Shown here in pieces: positions 54,211-63,318 of a stretch of DNA of 64,000 nt. Position numbers and translations under genes: made by a program. Source of the DNA: Methanobacteriota archaeon (GTDB lineage: Archaea > Halobacteriota > Methanomicrobia > Methanomicrobiales > Methanocorpusculaceae); contig JAEWXF010000023.1 of NCBI GenBank assembly GCA_023396065.1, positions 53,250-117,249 of the forward strand, written 5' to 3'. Numbering within the stretch: position 1 is the stretch's first letter; each line of letters begins with the position of its first letter. The notes under the pieces were generated by a model. That model saw only the letters and a program-made list of their open reading frames with translations, was not told the DNA's origin and ran no database searches.

Positions 54211-55716
54211 CTACTTCTCCGCAACGCAGACCTTCATAACCGAAACACCGCGAAGACAGAGTTTCTTTGCAGCAAGGAGGTCCTGAACCGCACCCATAAC
54301 CTCTGCCCGGGAACGGGATTTTGCTGCCCCGTAATAGGGATGCGAGGTCAGGCCGAGAGCTGTCGTCTGTGCCCGGTCCAGTCCGAGTAAAAACGAAACA
54401 AACGCAGATGTTGTCATCTTCCCGGAAAGATCCAGAGCGGCGGCGAACGCAATTTTCGTGAGGTCATCTGCGGGGGCCGCAGAGCGCGGGGGTGCCGTTG
54501 GCGCCGTTTTTTTCGGTCGTGAGGTACGGCGGGTACACACATCGCAGGTTCCGCAGGCTGAAATATCCTCCCCGAAGTAGGAAAGCAGTGTCTGCCGCCG
54601 GCATCGGGCGGACGTACAGTAGGCGTACATCTCTCCGAGTTTTTTCCGGGCGATCCGCAGTTTCTCCTGATTGGTAAACTCCTTCTCCAGCATCGACGCA
54701 ATCTTTGCCCGGTCTCCCGGCGAGTAGTATAAGATGCAGTCCGCCTCCCCGCCTCCCCGCCCTGCTCTCCCGGTCTCCTGATAATAGGACTCAATATCTT
54801 TGGGCAGATGCGCATGGATCACATATCCCACGTCCGGCTTGTCAATTCCCATGCCGAACGCGACCGTTGCACAGATCACCCGGATAGAATTATTCAGAAA
54901 CCCTTCCTGAATCCGGGTCCGTTCCGGCGTCGGAAGTCCTGCATGGTAGGCACTCGCAATCACCCGGGACTTTCTGAGCCGTTCGGCAATTTCTTCCGTA
55001 TTTTTCCGGGAAAAACAGTAAATAATCCCGGAAACACCCGGATGGGCCACCACATAACTGACAATCTTCTGGATACGGACCGCGCCGACCGGTTCCTCAA
55101 CCACTGAGTACCGGAGATTTTTCCGGTTGAAACTTCCGACGTACTCCCGGGGATTTTTCATTCCGAGTTCCCGGATGATATCTTCCCGGACCCGTTCAGT
55201 TGCCGTGGCCGTGAGGGCAATGACCGGAACCTGAGGGAACTTTTCCCGGAGAGAGCGGATCTCCCGGTACTCGGGACGGAACTGATGACCCCACATGGAA
55301 ATGCAGTGCGCTTCATCCACTGCAAACAGAACAGGCCGGCATTTTTCCAGAATTTCCGCGAACGCAGGTGTCACCGCCCGTTCGGGGGATACGTAGAGAA
55401 TACGGACATTCCCGGCTAGCATCTCCTGTTCCACCCGTCTCCGGCAGTCATAGGTCTGCATGCTGTTCAGCGTTTCCACCCGGACTCCCTGCAACGAAAG
55501 GGTATCGACCTGATCCTTCATCAGGGCAATCAGCGGCGAGATAACAACGGTCATTCCGGAAAGCATCATCGCCGGCAGCTGATAACACAGGGATTTCCCG
55601 CCGCCCGTGGCCATGACCGCCAGCACGTCCCGTCCGGCAACAACATCATGGATAATTTCCTCCTGATTGGGGCGGAATGTCTGGTGATGGAAAAACTTCT
55701 CAAGCGTCAGCTGCAT
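54211..55716 (-). CDS. recQ: RecQ-type DNA helicase
   Basis: From ATG 55716 it has 501 residues. Motifs: FRPNQEEII (motif 0), MATGGGKSLCYQLPA (Walker A), VDEAHCISMWGH (DEAH with aromatic loop), LTATAT, QETGRAGRGG. The RecQ zinc site is present (CTSARCRRQ, CGTCDVC). The C-terminal 90 residues form a small extra domain instead of a clear HRDC. It unwinds duplexes and recombination intermediates. Confidence 0.92.
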   Translation of the reverse strand: MQLTLEKFFHHQTFRPNQEEIIHDVVAGRDVLAVMATGGGKSLCYQLPAMMLSGMTVVISPLIALMKDQVDTLSLQGVRVETLNSMQTYDCRRRVEQEMLAGNVRILYVSPERAVTPAFAEILEKCRPVLFAVDEAHCISMWGHQFRPEYREIRSLREKFPQVPVIALTATATERVREDIIRELGMKNPREYVGSFNRKNLRYSVVEEPVGAVRIQKIVSYVVAHPGVSGIIYCFSRKNTEEIAERLRKSRVIASAYHAGLPTPERTRIQEGFLNNSIRVICATVAFGMGIDKPDVGYVIHAHLPKDIESYYQETGRAGRGGGEADCILYYSPGDRAKIASMLEKEFTNQEKLRIARKKLGEMYAYCTSARCRRQTLLSYFGEDISACGTCDVCTRRTSRPKKTAPTAPPRSAAPADDLTKIAFAAALDLSGKMTTSAFVSFLLGLDRAQTTALGLTSHPYYGAAKSRSRAEVMGAVQDLLAAKKLCLRGVSVMKVCVAEK

Positions 55717-55848
55717 CTCGGAACGGGGGGCCGGAGGGGTCATACAGGTCAGGGGTATTGCAGTATATCATCCTGTCGGAATCCTATAAAAGACTCCGGT
55801 CGGGTATCGAGGAAAGCATTGAGATTCTCCGGCACCCAACTGATTATC

Positions 55849-56223
55849 ATGCAATTCCGGATGATCCACAACAACATTAACGTCCTTAACCTGGAAACAT
55901 CGATGAAGTTTTATGAAGAGGCTCTCGGCCTCACCGAAGTTAAACGGATTACTCCGGAGGACGGCCGGTTCATTATCGTGTATCTCGGCGACGGTTCGTC
56001 GGCATACAAACTGGAACTGACCTGGCTGCGGGACCGTGATCAGCCGTATGATCTCGGTGACAACGAGTTTCATCTGGCGTTCGGTACGGACGACTATGCG
56101 GCAGCGCTTGCAAAACACACGAAGATGGGTTGTGTTGTCCTTGTCAATGAGGAGATGGGCATCTACTTCATCACTGACCCTGACGGCTACTGGCTGGAAA
56201 TCCTGCCGCCGGGACGAGGCTGA
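55849..56223 (+). CDS. Glyoxalase/VOC family protein
   Basis: From ATG 55849 it has 124 residues, the usual length; the longer frame upstream overlaps recQ. It has the two beta-alpha-beta-beta-beta modules (NINVLNLETSMKFYEEALGL, and FITDPDGYWLEILPP). Metal ligands His8 and a late Glu fit lactoylglutathione lyase-like proteins, which detoxify methylglyoxal. It is followed directly by the transglutaminase-like gene. Confidence 0.87.
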   Translation: MQFRMIHNNINVLNLETSMKFYEEALGLTEVKRITPEDGRFIIVYLGDGSSAYKLELTWLRDRDQPYDLGDNEFHLAFGTDDYAAALAKHTKMGCVVLVNEEMGIYFITDPDGYWLEILPPGRG

Positions 56224-56829
56224 ATGAATCTTTCGCTGTTTCTTGCAGAAACGTTCCGGATTGACTACCACAATCCCGGGATACACACGTGTGCGGCTGA
56301 TCTTTTTTCCGCGGCAAAGGATGACACGGACAAAGTCCGGGCCGCCTACCTGTTTGTACGGGACGAAGTTCCGCACACCTTCGACCTCGGAAGAGACGTT
56401 GTGCCGGTAACAGCGTCGGAGGTTCTCCGCTGCGGTACCGGGATCTGTCACACAAAAGCAATTCTTCTTGCAGCCCTTCTGCGATCGGCAGGAATTCCGG
56501 CGGGATTTTGTTTTCAGCGGATAACGCTTGCCGATGATGACTCTCAGGGATACTGTCTGCACTGCTTCAACGCCGTATTTCTGGAAGGCCGCTGGATATA
56601 TCTTGACGCCCGGGGGAATACCAACGGAAAATGCGCACAGTTTTTTCTTGACGAGCCGAAACTCGCGTATTCGAACCGATCCTGGTATGAGGAGTATTTC
56701 TTCCCCGGTATTTACGCAGAACCACATGCGGCAACGATGGCTGTTCTCGAAAAAGCCAAAACGCTTCAGGACATTCTGGACGGCGGGCCTGATACTATCA
56801 CAGATGTCCCGGATGTACTGGAAAAATAA
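56224..56829 (+). CDS. Transglutaminase-like cysteine protein
   Basis: A 201-residue protein with the Cys-His-Asp triad of the transglutaminase-like fold: CGTGICHTKA, LHCFNAVF and IYLDARG. It begins right at the stop of the VOC gene. Such archaeal proteins may be peptidases or amide hydrolases. No signal peptide, so it acts in the cytoplasm. Confidence 0.82.
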   Translation: MNLSLFLAETFRIDYHNPGIHTCAADLFSAAKDDTDKVRAAYLFVRDEVPHTFDLGRDVVPVTASEVLRCGTGICHTKAILLAALLRSAGIPAGFCFQRITLADDDSQGYCLHCFNAVFLEGRWIYLDARGNTNGKCAQFFLDEPKLAYSNRSWYEEYFFPGIYAEPHAATMAVLEKAKTLQDILDGGPDTITDVPDVLEK

Positions 56830-56832
56830 AAA

Positions 56833-57819
56833 TTATGTTCCGCCGGAAATATTCCGCCGGACGCAAGCCCCGACCCGTTCCGGCTCCGACTCTTTCTCAA
56901 GCCGCACGAGTGACGTGTACTGCGGACGATTCACCTGATTTTCCAGCAGCCACTCGCGGGCGAATGTCCCGGACCGGATCTCGGCAAGAATTTCCCGCAT
57001 CGCAGCACGGCTCTCGGGCCCGATCACCCGGGGACCTCGGGTCAGGCCGCCGTATCCGGCAGTCTTCGACACCGAATCATGCATCTTCGTAAACCCGCCT
57101 TCATAGAGCAGGTCCACGACCAGCTTCAGCTCATGCATACACTCATAATACGCCATTTCCGGTTCATATCCGGCTTCGACCAGCGTATCATAGGCTGCTT
57201 TCATCAGACTCGGAACGCCGCCGCAGATCACCGTCTGTTCACCGAACAGATCCGTCTCTGTTTCATCAGCAAAGGTCGACTCCATAATCACCGAACGGGC
57301 CGACCCGATACCCTTGGCAAAAGCGAGGGCAGTCTGCTTGGCGTGGCCCGTTACATCCTGATGCACCGCGATCAGCGAAGCAACTCCTGATCCCTCCAAA
57401 AACAGCCGCCGGACCTGCGGGCCGACACCTTTCGGGGCGACCATTACCACATCCACATTCGGCGGCGGCACAATCTGGTCGTAATGAATATTGAAACCAT
57501 GGGCAAAGATCAGCGTCTGATTGTCATGTGTCCAGGGCAGCACATCGCGGTGGAAGATTCCTGCCGCCGCTTCATCCGGAACCAGCATTACGACGACATC
57601 CGCCTCCCGGACAGCATCGGCGACCGGCATGGTCAAAAATCCGTCACGGCTGGCTGCTTCAAAACTCTTTCCCGGCCGGACCCCCACGACCACGCTACAA
57701 CCGCTGTCCCGCAGATTCTGTGCCTGAGCGCGCCCCTGTGAACCGTAGCCGATTACCGCGATTCGCGTATCTGCAAGGACTGACCAGTTAACGTCAGCAT
57801 CATAGAATTTCTTCAGCAT
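56833..57819 (-). CDS. ilvC: Ketol-acid reductoisomerase
   Basis: From ATG 57819 it has 328 residues, the class I length. The frame is open upstream to 58338 but only as an antisense reading of mptA. The Rossmann motif GYGSQGRAQAQNLRDSG is near residue 25 and the KARI domain has EVTxTDLFGEQ-type metal residues (ETETDLFGEQ) and a late SDTAEYG-like segment here reading SVSKTAGYGG. It makes dihydroxy acids for valine and isoleucine. The segment SVSKTAGYG departs from the common NTAEYG form. Confidence 0.9.
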   Translation of the reverse strand: MLKKFYDADVNWSVLADTRIAVIGYGSQGRAQAQNLRDSGCSVVVGVRPGKSFEAASRDGFLTMPVADAVREADVVVMLVPDEAAAGIFHRDVLPWTHDNQTLIFAHGFNIHYDQIVPPPNVDVVMVAPKGVGPQVRRLFLEGSGVASLIAVHQDVTGHAKQTALAFAKGIGSARSVIMESTFADETETDLFGEQTVICGGVPSLMKAAYDTLVEAGYEPEMAYYECMHELKLVVDLLYEGGFTKMHDSVSKTAGYGGLTRGPRVIGPESRAAMREILAEIRSGTFAREWLLENQVNRPQYTSLVRLEKESEPERVGACVRRNISGGT

Positions 57820-57847
57820 ATGCGTCAGGGATAGATAGGGACGGACA

Positions 57848-57864
57848 CATATAAAATTATATAC
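57848..57864. promoter_or_regulatory. Shared divergent TATA element between ilvC and mptA
   Basis: ATATAAAATTATATA is nearly symmetrical and lies 30-45 bp before ilvC on one side and about 90 bp before mptA on the other. It may serve both promoters; no other good TATA box is seen in the 130-bp gap. Confidence 0.5.
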
Positions 57865-57949
57865 CCTCGTGGCAATACAGATAGATGCACGTTGAACTGC
57901 CCTGTTTCCCATAAGAAATTTTGAGCAGACTAACGAAGGATACAGTATA

Positions 57950-58888
57950 ATGTCATTACCAGATGTGCAGTCCACTGCTCCTGACGTACGAATCAGCCTG
58001 ACCCGTGTGGGGGTAAAAAACGTCAGAAAGCTCGTTGAAGTCGGCAGACCCGGCAAAACACGCCCGGCAATTTTCATCTCCGACTTCGATGTCTTTGTTG
58101 ATCTCCCCAGCAGCCTGAAAGGTGCAAACCTTTCCCGCAACTTTGAGGTCATCGACGAGGTACTGCAGCAGGCAACCTCCGGCGACGTCCGTGGTATTGA
58201 AGATGTGTGTGGTATCGTTTCCCGAAAACTTCTGGACCACCATGAATATGCAGACAGAACCGAAGTGTTCATGCGAAGCTTCTTTATGATCAATCGTGAC
58301 ACGCCGGTTTCCAAGACCTCCTGCCAGGAAGTTGTCAATGTCTATGCCCATGCCATTGCCCAGAGAACCGATGGTGAACCGATCGTTCGTAAAAGTGTCG
58401 GTGCTGAAGTTACCGGCATTACCGCATGTCCCTGTGCCCAGAACATCATGAAGGACCACGCAATGCATGTGATGGAGAATCTCGGCATCCCTGAGGAAAA
58501 GAGAGACGCATTCTTCCGGGAAGTCCCGATGGCAAGTCATAACCAGCGCGGCCGTGGTTTCCTCTGTGTGGAAACCGACGATGATATCATCGTACCGCTG
58601 GAACAGATCGTGAACGTCCTCAAAGAGTCGATGAGTGCAAAGATCTACGAACTTCTCAAACGCGGCGACGAGAGTTACGTGGTTATGGCGGCTCACAAGA
58701 ACGCACGGTTCGTTGAGGACTGCGTTCGTGAGATGGCACGTCAGGTTGTCACCACGTTTACCTATCTTCCGGGTGATACTCACATTACCATCCGCCAGAC
58801 CAACGAAGAGAGCATCCACCAGCACGATGCATACGCAGAACGGAAGGCAACTCTCGCCGAGCTGCGGGAAGAATTAAACATCGAATAA
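57950..58888 (+). CDS. mptA: GTP cyclohydrolase MptA (FolE2 type)
   Basis: A 312-residue protein with the type IV GTP cyclohydrolase residues: GITACPCAQNIMKDHAM (metal Cys and His) and MASHNQRG. It converts GTP to 7,8-dihydroneopterin cyclic phosphate, the first step to methanopterin, the C1 carrier of methanogenesis. It has its own start behind AGGATA and ends with a T-run at 58906. Confidence 0.93.
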   Translation: MSLPDVQSTAPDVRISLTRVGVKNVRKLVEVGRPGKTRPAIFISDFDVFVDLPSSLKGANLSRNFEVIDEVLQQATSGDVRGIEDVCGIVSRKLLDHHEYADRTEVFMRSFFMINRDTPVSKTSCQEVVNVYAHAIAQRTDGEPIVRKSVGAEVTGITACPCAQNIMKDHAMHVMENLGIPEEKRDAFFREVPMASHNQRGRGFLCVETDDDIIVPLEQIVNVLKESMSAKIYELLKRGDESYVVMAAHKNARFVEDCVREMARQVVTTFTYLPGDTHITIRQTNEESIHQHDAYAERKATLAELREELNIE

Positions 58889-59048
58889 AAATTCACCCTC
58901 CTTTTTTCGTATTCAGAGAGAATTATTTTCCACATTTCCCACATTTTTTCAGGAGCGCACCCGTATTTCTCATCCGAATCCTCGGAGAATGTCCTGAATC
59001 CTTCCGAAAACAGGAAGAAAAACAAATACTCATCGGTACGTAATACTT

Positions 59049-59199
59049 CTATATATTTTATTCACATTCATGCACACTATAAAAAAATATTGTGTGAATA
59101 TCCAAAAAATGCAGAAAATTCATACGGGAAATCGGGTGGAATAGGAGGAAATCTTTAATAAAGACTATGGAAGAAACTAAAGTAGCGTACTTCGGTACG
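59049..59199 (+). promoter_or_regulatory. frh promoter and structured leader
   Basis: The 392-bp gap 58889-59280 holds two TATA candidates (CTATATATTTTA at 59049-59060 and CTATAAAAAA at 59077-59086). The second overlaps a 9-bp inverted repeat, CACACTATA (59073-59081) with TATTGTGTG (59088-59096), one mismatch, a possible operator. Further down CGTAC-TTCG-GTACG (59186-59199) would form a very stable UUCG hairpin in a leader of 180-210 nt. Expression control of the hydrogenase is thus likely at both promoter and RNA level. Confidence 0.5.
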
Positions 59200-59280
59200 T
59201 GTCATTAACCCAAAAGGACAATGGTAATTTTCCTGTATAGCTGATCGAACAACCTAAATATTTAGGATGAGGCGATAACA

Positions 59281-60648
59281 TTGTCGAAAGTAGTAGAAAT
59301 TTCCCCGACCACCAGACATGAGGGTCACTCCAAGCTCGTTTTAAAAGTAAACGATGAAGGAATTATCGAGCGCGGAGACTGGCTTTCAATCACACCGGTT
59401 CGTGGAGTAGAGAAGCTTGCCATCGGTAAGACCTATGAGCAGGTTCCCAAGATCGCTTCCCGTGTATGTGGTATCTGTCCGATTGCCCACACACTTGCCG
59501 CAACAGAGGCAATGGAAGCATCGATGGGCGTAGAGATCCCAGACGACGCATATCTTCTGCGTATCATTCTCCAGTGTGCAAACAGACTGCACTCCCACGC
59601 CCTGCATGACATCCTGGCACTGCCGGATATGTACCTGCCGGGTACTGACGCAAAGATCAACCCGTTCTCCCCTGAGGAGCCGGTCAGATCCGTTGCAAAG
59701 CGGATTCAGACGCTCCGTATGATTGGCCAGACCATCGGTGAGATCGCAGGCGGCGAAGCTGTACACCCGTCCAACCCGCGTGTTGGTGGTATGTACAAAA
59801 ATATTACCCCGCGTGCACGAACAAAGATCTATGACCTTGCAAAGCAGGCACTGCCGCTTGCACGTGCACAGATGGAGTTCATGATTGCAGTCTTTGAGAA
59901 TTACGGCAAACGTGACTGGGCAGAGATGTGCGGTCGCGAAGTTGCAATTCCGAAAGACCTTGGATACCACCAGCAGGGATACATGGCAGCTGACCCGTGT
60001 TACGGAAGCAGCTCTCTTGACGAGCACCCGACCTGGGACCCGGCACGCTGGCTTGAAGTCAGACCCTGGGACTGGTACATGGGCGAAGAAGAGATCACCA
60101 TGGACGACCCCAACTATCCGGTTGGCGGAACCACCAAAGCAGGCGGAAAAGCATGGCCGCAGATGCAGGCATGCACTGGTGTCCCACTCTACGACGGACA
60201 GCCCGTCGAGGTCGGACCGCGTGCCCGTATGGCAATCTACAAGAATTACGACCGCAAGGGCGCAATTGGCCTGAATATTGCACGTGAAATGGAATACATG
60301 GATTCCGTCTACAAGATGATTGAGGCAGCAGATGCTCTCAACACCTCCGGAAAGACCGTCGCTGACGTCATTCCGCAGGGTGACGGATCTATTGGATGGG
60401 CAGCAAACGAAGCACCGCGTGGATGTGATGTCCACCTCGCAAAGGTCCGCAACGGCAAAGTCGAGTGGTTCTCCATGCTCGTCCCGACTACCTGGAACTT
60501 CCCGACCTGCAGCCGTGCACTTACCGGCGCACCGTGGGAACTCGCAGAAGTCATTGTCCGTGCATATGACCCCTGTGTATCCTGTGCAACCCACATGATT
60601 GTACTGGATGAAGACAACCGGCTTGTGGCACAGAAGCTCCTTGAGTGA
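59281..60648 (+). CDS. frhA: F420-reducing hydrogenase, large subunit
   Basis: A 455-residue [NiFe] hydrogenase large subunit. Nickel ligands are in RVCGICPIAHT near the N-terminus and DPCVSCATHM near the C-terminus; the C-terminal tail after the last His would be removed on maturation. It starts at TTG 59281, the first possible start in frame, behind GATGAGGCGA. Together with FrhG and FrhB it reduces coenzyme F420 with H2. Its stop overlaps the frhD start by GTGA. Confidence 0.95.
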   Translation: MSKVVEISPTTRHEGHSKLVLKVNDEGIIERGDWLSITPVRGVEKLAIGKTYEQVPKIASRVCGICPIAHTLAATEAMEASMGVEIPDDAYLLRIILQCANRLHSHALHDILALPDMYLPGTDAKINPFSPEEPVRSVAKRIQTLRMIGQTIGEIAGGEAVHPSNPRVGGMYKNITPRARTKIYDLAKQALPLARAQMEFMIAVFENYGKRDWAEMCGREVAIPKDLGYHQQGYMAADPCYGSSSLDEHPTWDPARWLEVRPWDWYMGEEEITMDDPNYPVGGTTKAGGKAWPQMQACTGVPLYDGQPVEVGPRARMAIYKNYDRKGAIGLNIAREMEYMDSVYKMIEAADALNTSGKTVADVIPQGDGSIGWAANEAPRGCDVHLAKVRNGKVEWFSMLVPTTWNFPTCSRALTGAPWELAEVIVRAYDPCVSCATHMIVLDEDNRLVAQKLLE

Positions 60649-61139
60649 GTATATCAATGGAAGGACTGTTTCCTGAAATAATAATCGCCGGTGTCGGTAA
60701 CGAACTCTTTGGCGACGACGGATTTGGTCCCGCAGTGATCAGAGCACTTTCCGAGTACGAACTTCCCGACAATGTAAAAGCGATGGATGTGGGCCTTGGC
60801 GGCCCGCATCTGGTTTTTTCCATGATCGATCCGGAAGAGACGAAGAAACTGATTATTGTGGACTGCATGGACTTCGGGGGAAAGCCCGGAAGTCTGACAA
60901 AGATCCCCGCCGACCTTCTGCCGAAAGGCAGGGAGGAACGTTATATGGATGCCCATTCCGGAAATCTGCTGGATCCTATCGGCAGACTGAAGGGAAAGAT
61001 GGAGATTATTATCCTCGGATGCCAGCCCGCCTACATACCTGCTCCGGACAGTGAAGACTTTGCTCTGGAACTCAGTCCGGAAGTACAAGGGGCTATTCCC
61101 AAAACTGTAAACGTCATCTTAAAAGAACTAGGAAGCTAA
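60645..61139 (+). CDS. frhD: Hydrogenase maturation endopeptidase
   Basis: A 164-residue protein of the HycI/HupD family: AGVGNELFGDDGFGPAV with the Asp that senses nickel, and MDVGLGGPHL. It cleaves the C-terminus of FrhA after nickel insertion. GTG 60645 overlaps frhA by GTGA; the ATG at 60657 is an alternative. Ends 1 nt before frhG. Confidence 0.93.
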   Translation: MSISMEGLFPEIIIAGVGNELFGDDGFGPAVIRALSEYELPDNVKAMDVGLGGPHLVFSMIDPEETKKLIIVDCMDFGGKPGSLTKIPADLLPKGREERYMDAHSGNLLDPIGRLKGKMEIIILGCQPAYIPAPDSEDFALELSPEVQGAIPKTVNVILKELGS

Positions 61140-61140
61140 A

Positions 61141-62127
61141 ATGGGATTATTCGATAAACTCAAGGGCTTACTCTTCGGAAAAGAGGATGTCAGCGAGGGA
61201 ACGCAGGACGAAAAGCCTGTTGCCAGTAAACAGGAGCCTGTTGCCAGTAAACAGGAAGAACCTGTGTCAGCAAAGCACGAAGCGCCTGTTACTAAGGCAA
61301 AGCCGGCTGACATGAAGGTCGAACAAAAGCCAATTATTCAAAAACCAAAGGAGGAGAAGCCAGTGGCTGACAAGATTACTGTAGGACACGTGCACATGAG
61401 CGGATGTACCGGATGTCTCGTGTCCCTTGCAGATAACTACGAAGGATTACTTACGATCCTTGACAAATACGCTGACCTCGTCTACTGCCTGACGCTCGCT
61501 GATGTGCGCCACATCCCGAAAATGGATGTCGCACTGGTTGAGGGTTCCGTCTGCTTAAACGACGAGTGCTCAATGGAAGAGATTCTGGAAACCCGTGAGA
61601 ACGCAACGATCGTTGTGGCCCTCGGAGGATGCGCCTGCTATGGAAACACCACCCGCTTCTGCCGTGGTGGCCAGCAGAACCAGCCCCAGCACGAGGCATT
61701 CCTGCCAATCGGTGACCTGATCAAAGTCGATGTGTACATCCCCGCATGTGCCCCGACACCGCAGCAGATCCGTAATGTGTGCCTGATGGCATACCTGCTG
61801 CTGAAAGGCAACGATGAGCAGAAAGCACTCGCAACCGCATATCTGACCCCGCTGATGAACCTTGCAGCGGCAGGAACCGAAGCATGCGGATGCGACCTGA
61901 TGACCGAAGTCATCAACCAGGGCCTCTGTTGCGGATGCGGCAGCTGTGCTGCAGTATGTACTGTCCGTGCAATCACGATGCAGTACGGCAGACCGCAGGT
62001 CGAGCGTGACCTGTGTATCAAATGCGGCGCCTGCTACGCCCAGTGCCCAAGGAGCTTCTTCAGCTTCGATGTCTGCGGCCAGTATGAATCGATTACGAAC
62101 CTCATCGGAGAGGTTATGAAACCATAA
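61141..62127 (+). CDS. frhG: F420-reducing hydrogenase, small (gamma) subunit with N-terminal extension
   Basis: The frame from ATG 61141 gives 328 residues, about 75 more than usual. The first 16 residues (MGLFDKLKGLLFGKED) form an amphipathic helix and residues 17-74 are a charged linker with PVASKQE repeated. The ordinary FrhG sequence begins at codon 75, GTG 61363 (VADKITVGHVHMSGCTGC), which has its own AAAGGAGGAG ribosome site 8 nt upstream, so two forms may be made. The body holds the proximal cluster Cys (SGCTGCLVS, GGCACYGN) and two ferredoxin clusters (CCGCGSCAAVC, CIKCGACYAQCP). Confidence 0.93.
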   Translation: MGLFDKLKGLLFGKEDVSEGTQDEKPVASKQEPVASKQEEPVSAKHEAPVTKAKPADMKVEQKPIIQKPKEEKPVADKITVGHVHMSGCTGCLVSLADNYEGLLTILDKYADLVYCLTLADVRHIPKMDVALVEGSVCLNDECSMEEILETRENATIVVALGGCACYGNTTRFCRGGQQNQPQHEAFLPIGDLIKVDVYIPACAPTPQQIRNVCLMAYLLLKGNDEQKALATAYLTPLMNLAAAGTEACGCDLMTEVINQGLCCGCGSCAAVCTVRAITMQYGRPQVERDLCIKCGACYAQCPRSFFSFDVCGQYESITNLIGEVMKP

Positions 62128-62145
62128 AGGCTGGAGGCGAAAAAA

Positions 62146-63018
62146 ATGGAATATCTTGGACAATACAAGGCAGTCTACAAAGCCAAAGCCGGCTGTGAAG
62201 ACATTCTCGCAAAGTCCCAGGACGGAGGAATCGTCACCGCAATGTTTGCCTACGCACTTGAGACAGGCATTATTGACGGAGCAATCGTCGCTGGACCCGG
62301 AGAAGAGGCATACAAGCCTGAACCAATGATCGCCACCACCGTTGACGAGCTTCTCGCAGCACGTGGAACGAAATACTCGATCTCCCCGAACATGTCCCTG
62401 ATCAAGGAGGCAACCCGCAGCTACGGTCTTGACAAGATCGGTATTGTCGGAACCCCCTGTCAGATTCAGGCACTCCGGAAGGCACAGCTGTACCCAATCG
62501 GTCTGCGTGACGTTCCGGACAAGATCGCTCTTGCACTGGGTATCTTCTGTATGGAGAACTTCCCCTATCAGGGCCTCTACCAGATGGTTGAGGACCACTG
62601 TGCAACCAAGATCGACAACGTTACCAAGATGGATATCGGCAAAGGCAAATTCTCTGTGTACACCGAGCGCGGTGTAAACTCACAGATCCCGCTGAAGATT
62701 ACCCACAAGTACGAGCAGCCGGGATGCCACGTCTGTCTTGACTACGTTGCAAACATGGCAGATATCTCAACAGGATCTGTCGGAACTCCGGATGGATGGT
62801 CCACCGTCTTTGTCCGCTCCGCAGCAGGAGAGGCAGCATTCAACAAGGCTGTTGAGGCAGGATGGATCATTGCAGAGTCGATGGACGGCGTCAAGCCGGG
62901 TCTGGAACTCGTGACCAAACTCGCAACCGAGAAGATCACCAAGAACCAGAAATACCTCGAGCACCGCGCCCACGCGGACCACCCGGCACTCAAACCCCTG
63001 CGCAACCCCTACATCTAA
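62146..63018 (+). CDS. frhB: F420-reducing hydrogenase, beta subunit
   Basis: A 290-residue FAD and [4Fe-4S] protein that binds F420. Typical segments: KSQDGGIVTAMFAYAL, RGTKYSISPN, GTPCQIQALRK and CHVCLDYVANMADIS. GGAGGCG precedes the ATG. Last gene of frhADGB; FrhB-like proteins also occur in other F420 enzymes, but position settles this call. Confidence 0.95.
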   Translation: MEYLGQYKAVYKAKAGCEDILAKSQDGGIVTAMFAYALETGIIDGAIVAGPGEEAYKPEPMIATTVDELLAARGTKYSISPNMSLIKEATRSYGLDKIGIVGTPCQIQALRKAQLYPIGLRDVPDKIALALGIFCMENFPYQGLYQMVEDHCATKIDNVTKMDIGKGKFSVYTERGVNSQIPLKITHKYEQPGCHVCLDYVANMADISTGSVGTPDGWSTVFVRSAAGEAAFNKAVEAGWIIAESMDGVKPGLELVTKLATEKITKNQKYLEHRAHADHPALKPLRNPYI

Positions 63019-63042
63019 ACCATGTCCTAAGGGTTGTTGCAT

Positions 63043-63074
63043 GTACCCACCCCTCTCGGGTACAACCTATTTTT
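63043..63074 (+). terminator. Terminator after frhB
   Basis: GTACCC (63043-63048) pairs with GGGTAC (63058-63063); flanking T and A extend it to 7 bp. A T5 tract (CTATTTTT) follows. It lies 25 bp after the frhB stop. Confidence 0.65.
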
Positions 63075-63318
63075 GAAAAATTGTCCTGTGTTTTGTGCGT
63101 GGGGTCCCCCTCATCGGCGTTTGGTATGAAAAAAACGAAGGATGTGGGAAACTTTGGCCTCCTGCGGGTATCCACATGCGTCCAGACACACACCGGAAAC
63201 CGCCCTTGACACACGATTCAAAAAGCCCGCATACTTCGGACGTATGCTTTGCATACGAAGATGTCCGCTTCGCTCACGCGGTCTTCAGGCACGAATCCCC
63301 GGGGCTTTACGACCCGAA
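63075..63318. other. Non-coding stretch between the frh terminator and repeat B
   Basis: No gene is recognisable. It includes short self-complementary pieces (CATACTTCGGACGTATG near 63230 and CATACGAAGATGTCCG near 63252) related to motifs within repeat B, so it may be an older, decayed part of the same repeat. Confidence 0.45.

Noticed and set aside
56833..58338. 501-residue reading for ketol-acid reductoisomerase
   Set aside because: The first 170 residues are antisense to mptA and its promoter; the enzyme family starts at the Met at 57819.
59386..60657. 423-codon minus-strand frame over frhA
   Set aside because: Antisense shadow; Cys- and Val-rich with no family resemblance, while frhA is certain.
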